Shown: piece after piece, positions 60,836-64,000 of the stretch | How the letters are laid out: each line of letters starts with the position of its first letter | Position numbering within the stretch: position 1 is the first letter of the stretch | Assembly: GCA_022592435.1 (NCBI GenBank) | Contig: JABYQS010000043.1 | Location: 62,001 to 126,000 of the forward strand | Source of the DNA: Cerioporus squamosus | Lineage: Eukaryota > Basidiomycota > Agaricomycetes > Polyporales > Polyporaceae | Length of the DNA stretch: 64,000 nt | Direction: 5' to 3' | Program-made: the position numbers and the translations under genes | The notes under the pieces: model-generated | The model's database searches: none | Told to the model about the DNA's origin: nothing | The model's input: the letters and a program-made list of their open reading frames with translations, nothing else

Positions 60836-62525
60836 CTAAGGGCTTTCTCCCGGCGACGTCCCGCCGCGACCAACTAAGAGACTATGAACGAGACGAGTCT
60901 CCTCGATGATCGAACCGGTGGTCTCTCCACGTGCGCGGTCCCACAAGGTGCTCGAGGCATGCTCCTCGTGCTCTCGCCATAGCTCCATCGCGCTGCAGTC
61001 AGTCCGCATGTCAACGACGCGCATGGCGTCGCCCGCACCAACGAGCAGGGTGTAGACGACGCGATCATTGTCGATGTCCTCAGATTGGTCCACTGCGCGG
61101 TCGATCCGCAGCAAGGTACACCAGGACTCGTTGCCAAAGAACGCCGACTGAGTGAAGCGACGTGCCAGCAGGGTACGGTCTCGCACGGAATATTGATATT
61201 GCGAAGGGGGAGGGTGGAGAGTCTGCCGCTGAGAGAAACATGGTCCGCGCGGCGTGCCATTGCCCATAGGAATCGACTGGACAGAGAGTTCCACGACATC
61301 GTTCTCGGAGACAGCTGCCTCTGTCTTGGACGATTCGCGCTGGTGATCCTGAGCTTCTGTGCAGGCGCCGTCTAGGTCGGTTGGTACGCCGGTCAGAGGA
61401 TCAGCCTCGGGCCACCGCAAGAGCCTGGAAAGCAGGCACAACTCGGTCAGCCCATAACCACCGAACTTAGATGGAAGGACCCACTTTCCCAAGTACTCCG
61501 CGATCTGCATGTTGATCCTGAGATCACGGCACGGAGTCCGCACACACGCCCTCTTCTCGCTCCTGGTTGCTTGAGTTCGGCCCGTAGGTCCAGCAACTAC
61601 GGGGATTGACCACTCGAGCGTGTGTGCTCGTCGAAGGGGAGAAGGTCCTGGCTTGACCCACGCACGTCGTCGAGACTTTGGAGGTTGCCGGCCTTCATCG
61701 TCATCGTCTTCGCCGTCCTCCAAGGCTTCGACCTCATCCGAATCCGCCTCTACATCCTCCAGATAGCCATCCGCCATGGCGATCTGTTGCAGCAAAAGCG
61801 CCTCCTGTAAAAGTTGCTCGAGCTCCGCCTTGAGTGCATCTTCTGAGATATCGACCGGCATCACGTCGCCATGGCATAGCGGTTCGTCCTGACGTGTCCG
61901 ACGAGGTACCCTCGCCACCTCCCTTGGTGGACTTTCATTCTCGTAGTCGCACAGATCATCTGAAAATCCAGGTATCAGTGTAAATTATACGCAAGAGAAT
62001 CTCGAGTGGACGCGCCTGTCACTTCAGATTCCGAGCCAGATGTTGTCGCTTTGAATCATGGTTGTGGGAGACGGGTCCGTAGTGAGCGACAAGATGGGAG
62101 ATATACAAGAGACACGCCTACCCTGAATGTCAATGGTGCTCTTGTTGCCCGTGGCGGCTGTCTCATACAGATTAGGGCAAAATATGGGAGAGAACAGGGG
62201 TAAGAACGTGCCGAAGCTTGTAACGTGACCGTCCGACGACTCTGCGACGTGAACCCGGAAGAAAGTGATTGAGCAAACAAACTCGGAGACGGGGTGAAAG
62301 AGGAAACTCACCCGAGACCGAGTACTTTGTCCTCTTGCTCGGGTTCGATCTAGAACCAATCTCGAGGGTACGCATTCGCTTGCTTGAGAACATCAGTTCG
62401 GGAGGCGGGGTATCCAAGCATAATTGATAGGTATACACTCCCCCAGGGAGATTGTCAGAAGAATCAGAGGTAGGTCGCGAAGTAGACGGATCGGAAGCAG
62501 CAGGTGCCGTTCTCGCTCTGGCCAT
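60836..62525 (-). CDS. Orphan array gene O: bipartite basic N-terminus, acidic middle, PGPSPLR motif
   Basis: On the minus strand, exons 62525-62312, 62241-62122, 62048-62016 and 61959-60836 join exactly to 496 residues; all junctions are phase 1. The third intron must begin with GC (CAG|GCGCGT), because no GT donor gives the right phase. The first exon carries SSKRMRTLEIGSRSNPSKRT, a bipartite basic signal. The last exon has a coiled helix (ALKAELEQLLQEALLLQQIA), an acidic run (ADSDEVEALEDGEDDDDEG), then RRAWVKPGPSPLRRAHT. About 260 more residues look folded, with CRDLRINMQIAEYLGKWVLP, YGLTELCLLSRLLRWPEAD and NDRVVYTLLVGAGDAMRVVD. It is the largest intact family member. Function is unknown. 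Confidence 0.75.
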
Positions 62526-63649
62526 GGCAAGCAGTGGTGTAGTGGCGGACCAGCCGGGACTACGGATCCAAGCAGGACGTGGTTGTGCGAAGGCAGCTAT
62601 TGGATCAGGATGAAGGTCGGTTCGACCATAATATATTGCCAAGATGTGAGCAGAGGAGGTGGAAGACACCTTTGTATCGTCCATAACGTGCCGCTCGCGT
62701 TATCGACGATCACGGAAGTCGCCGTGAAACAGGAGGACGTCTATCTGCCTAGTCCGCGAAACCGTTATCAAAAGGACAGTGATAGGAGTACGTCGCGCAC
62801 CTGGCAGTACTTGCAACGAAGAGCAGTTGCGGCAGTTCGCCCTCATTCGCTCCAAAGACGGCGATGCAATGGGTTATCCCCGTCCGAGGCTGCAAAGCGC
62901 ACTGAGGCGACGATTGACACTGCTTTCATCGCGCACGAACAGATTGAAAGAACGACTCACGTTGAACGAAGTTTCTATGTCCGTCTACCGGGAGCGACGG
63001 CACAGTACGAACAAAGGAAGCTCTGACGTATTTGGTGGCGCCTCGACGCTCGAGCTACTGTCCAGCGCACGTAGCTGCTAGCTCACTCCTCGTCGCGAGG
63101 GACAGCTGTGAGTGACTGCTGCGCTACATGCGCGATCTTGCGGCGAGTGGAGGCGTACTGCGGCCAGTTTAGTAACTCATGTCGAGGTCACAAGCAATCC
63201 CAGAGTGACTTGACGTACTGGGCATATGGTTGTCTGGGCTCGCTCAGACATCGGAGGTAGGAGATTGGGAGGCGGGTCCAACCGACCAGAGCTGCCGCAG
63301 CAACCTCACGTTGTGCTAGGAACGGGCCACAGGGGTTATGACGAGGACAGTGAGAGAGGTGGGTTCTTGTACACTGTGGATACGTAACGTAATGGTGAGA
63401 ACTCAAAGTGTACAGACGGCACACAAAGAGATGACCGAAATGACCAACTATGAGAAGCAGAAGAGGTACGTGTGGACGAGATATAGAAGATCGATGGAAA
63501 ACGAGCGATTGGGTACCGATGCTACTCGTGGACATGATAGCTTCAACAGGCAGGGAAACGAGAGATGAAGATGAATGTAGAGAGAGTGAAGAGCGAGAGT
63601 AAGCGGACGGACGCCGGAGAAATGGGAGTCGTTGACAACATGAGTAGCT
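62526..63649. other. Spacer, no supported gene
   Basis: Open frames at 62424-63081 overlap in two frames and read like random basic sequence. Nothing is called. Confidence 0.4.
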
Positions 63650-64000
63650 CTAGAAGCTCGCGGTGGCAAGCCGAGCGGCCTCGGTCGCAGCGGACATGAC
63701 AGCACTCACGACACCGTCCATGTCAGCCTCGTCCAAGTCGCTGGCATCGAGGTTCGCACCCCGCATCATCTCCTCAACTTCCATGCGGTGCACGTTGTTC
63801 CAATTAGACGGCTCTTCGCCTACGCTCTGTGGCACTTCCGGGTGCTTGTAGTTGAGAAGGCTGCGCAAGCTCCCGCCACGCTTCTTGTGAACCTCTTCAA
63901 AGATGAGCTGACGCTGTCGGTGGAGCAAAGCGTCCGAGGAACCGCGGTATTGAGCGACGAAAGCAGGCTGTTTGCGCCTTGGGTGCTTCCCGACCACCCC
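63650..64000 (-). CDS. C-terminal part of an unidentified gene (partial)
   Basis: The minus strand is open from the window edge to the stop at 63650, about 116 codons, with no ATG required inside the window, so the gene continues to the right. The visible part is basic first (GKHPRRKQPAFVAQYRGS), then helical (ALLHRQRQLIFEEVHKKRGG) and ends with an Asp/Ala-rich helix (NLDASDLDEADMDGVVSAV). It reads as a real C-terminus, but I do not recognise the family. Confidence 0.55.
   Translation of the reverse strand, partial: GVVGKHPRRKQPAFVAQYRGSSDALLHRQRQLIFEEVHKKRGGSLRSLLNYKHPEVPQSVGEEPSNWNNVHRMEVEEMMRGANLDASDLDEADMDGVVSAVMSAATEAARLATASF

Noticed and set aside
63338..63568. 76-codon plus-strand frame near the right end
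   Set aside because: It has no conserved look and lies opposite another open frame. Probably chance.

Overview
The window looks like nuclear DNA of a filamentous basidiomycete, probably an Agaricomycete of the polypore type. The evidence is genes cut by many 45-65 nt GT-AG introns, GC-rich compact int intergenic spacing, and fungal protein families: ATP synthase subunit g, an ABCC transporter, an AidB-type acyl-CoA dehydrogenase, a C2H2 plus Zn2Cys6 transcription factor and F-box proteins. The class is well supported; the order is inference. I spliced all genes by hand, using reading frame, splice sites and known families.

Left part (1-15.3 kb), recognisable genes: the 5' part of a minus-strand gene with a mitochondrial-type leader, a Fic/Doc-family protein, ATP synthase subunit g, a decayed acyl-CoA dehydrogenase copy, a full ABCC transporter and a second, nearly intact acyl-CoA dehydrogenase. 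The two dehydrogenase copies bracket the transporter.

Middle: 15.3-21.9 kb holds no gene I can support, only diverged repeats. Then come a zinc-finger transcription factor (21.9-24.8 kb) and an F-box gene (26.9-28.1 kb).

Right part (28.7-62.5 kb): a dense array of about 17 small genes that I cannot assign to any known family. Most encode basic or acidic low-complexity proteins. Several carry a KR..KR nuclear-localisation-like stretch at the N-terminus and a W-x-x-PG-x-SPL motif. They look unrelated in sequence, but almost all obey one gene-structure rule: every intron is phase 1, except that the last intron is often phase 2. Internal exons are therefore multiples of three. I read this as one fast-diverging family and consider it the most interesting feature here. 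A second F-box gene, paralogous to the first, lies inside the right end of the array.

Several otherwise convincing genes are exactly one base short, often at a short C or G run. This could be consensus error in the assembly or real decay, and it matters for anyone using the gene models.
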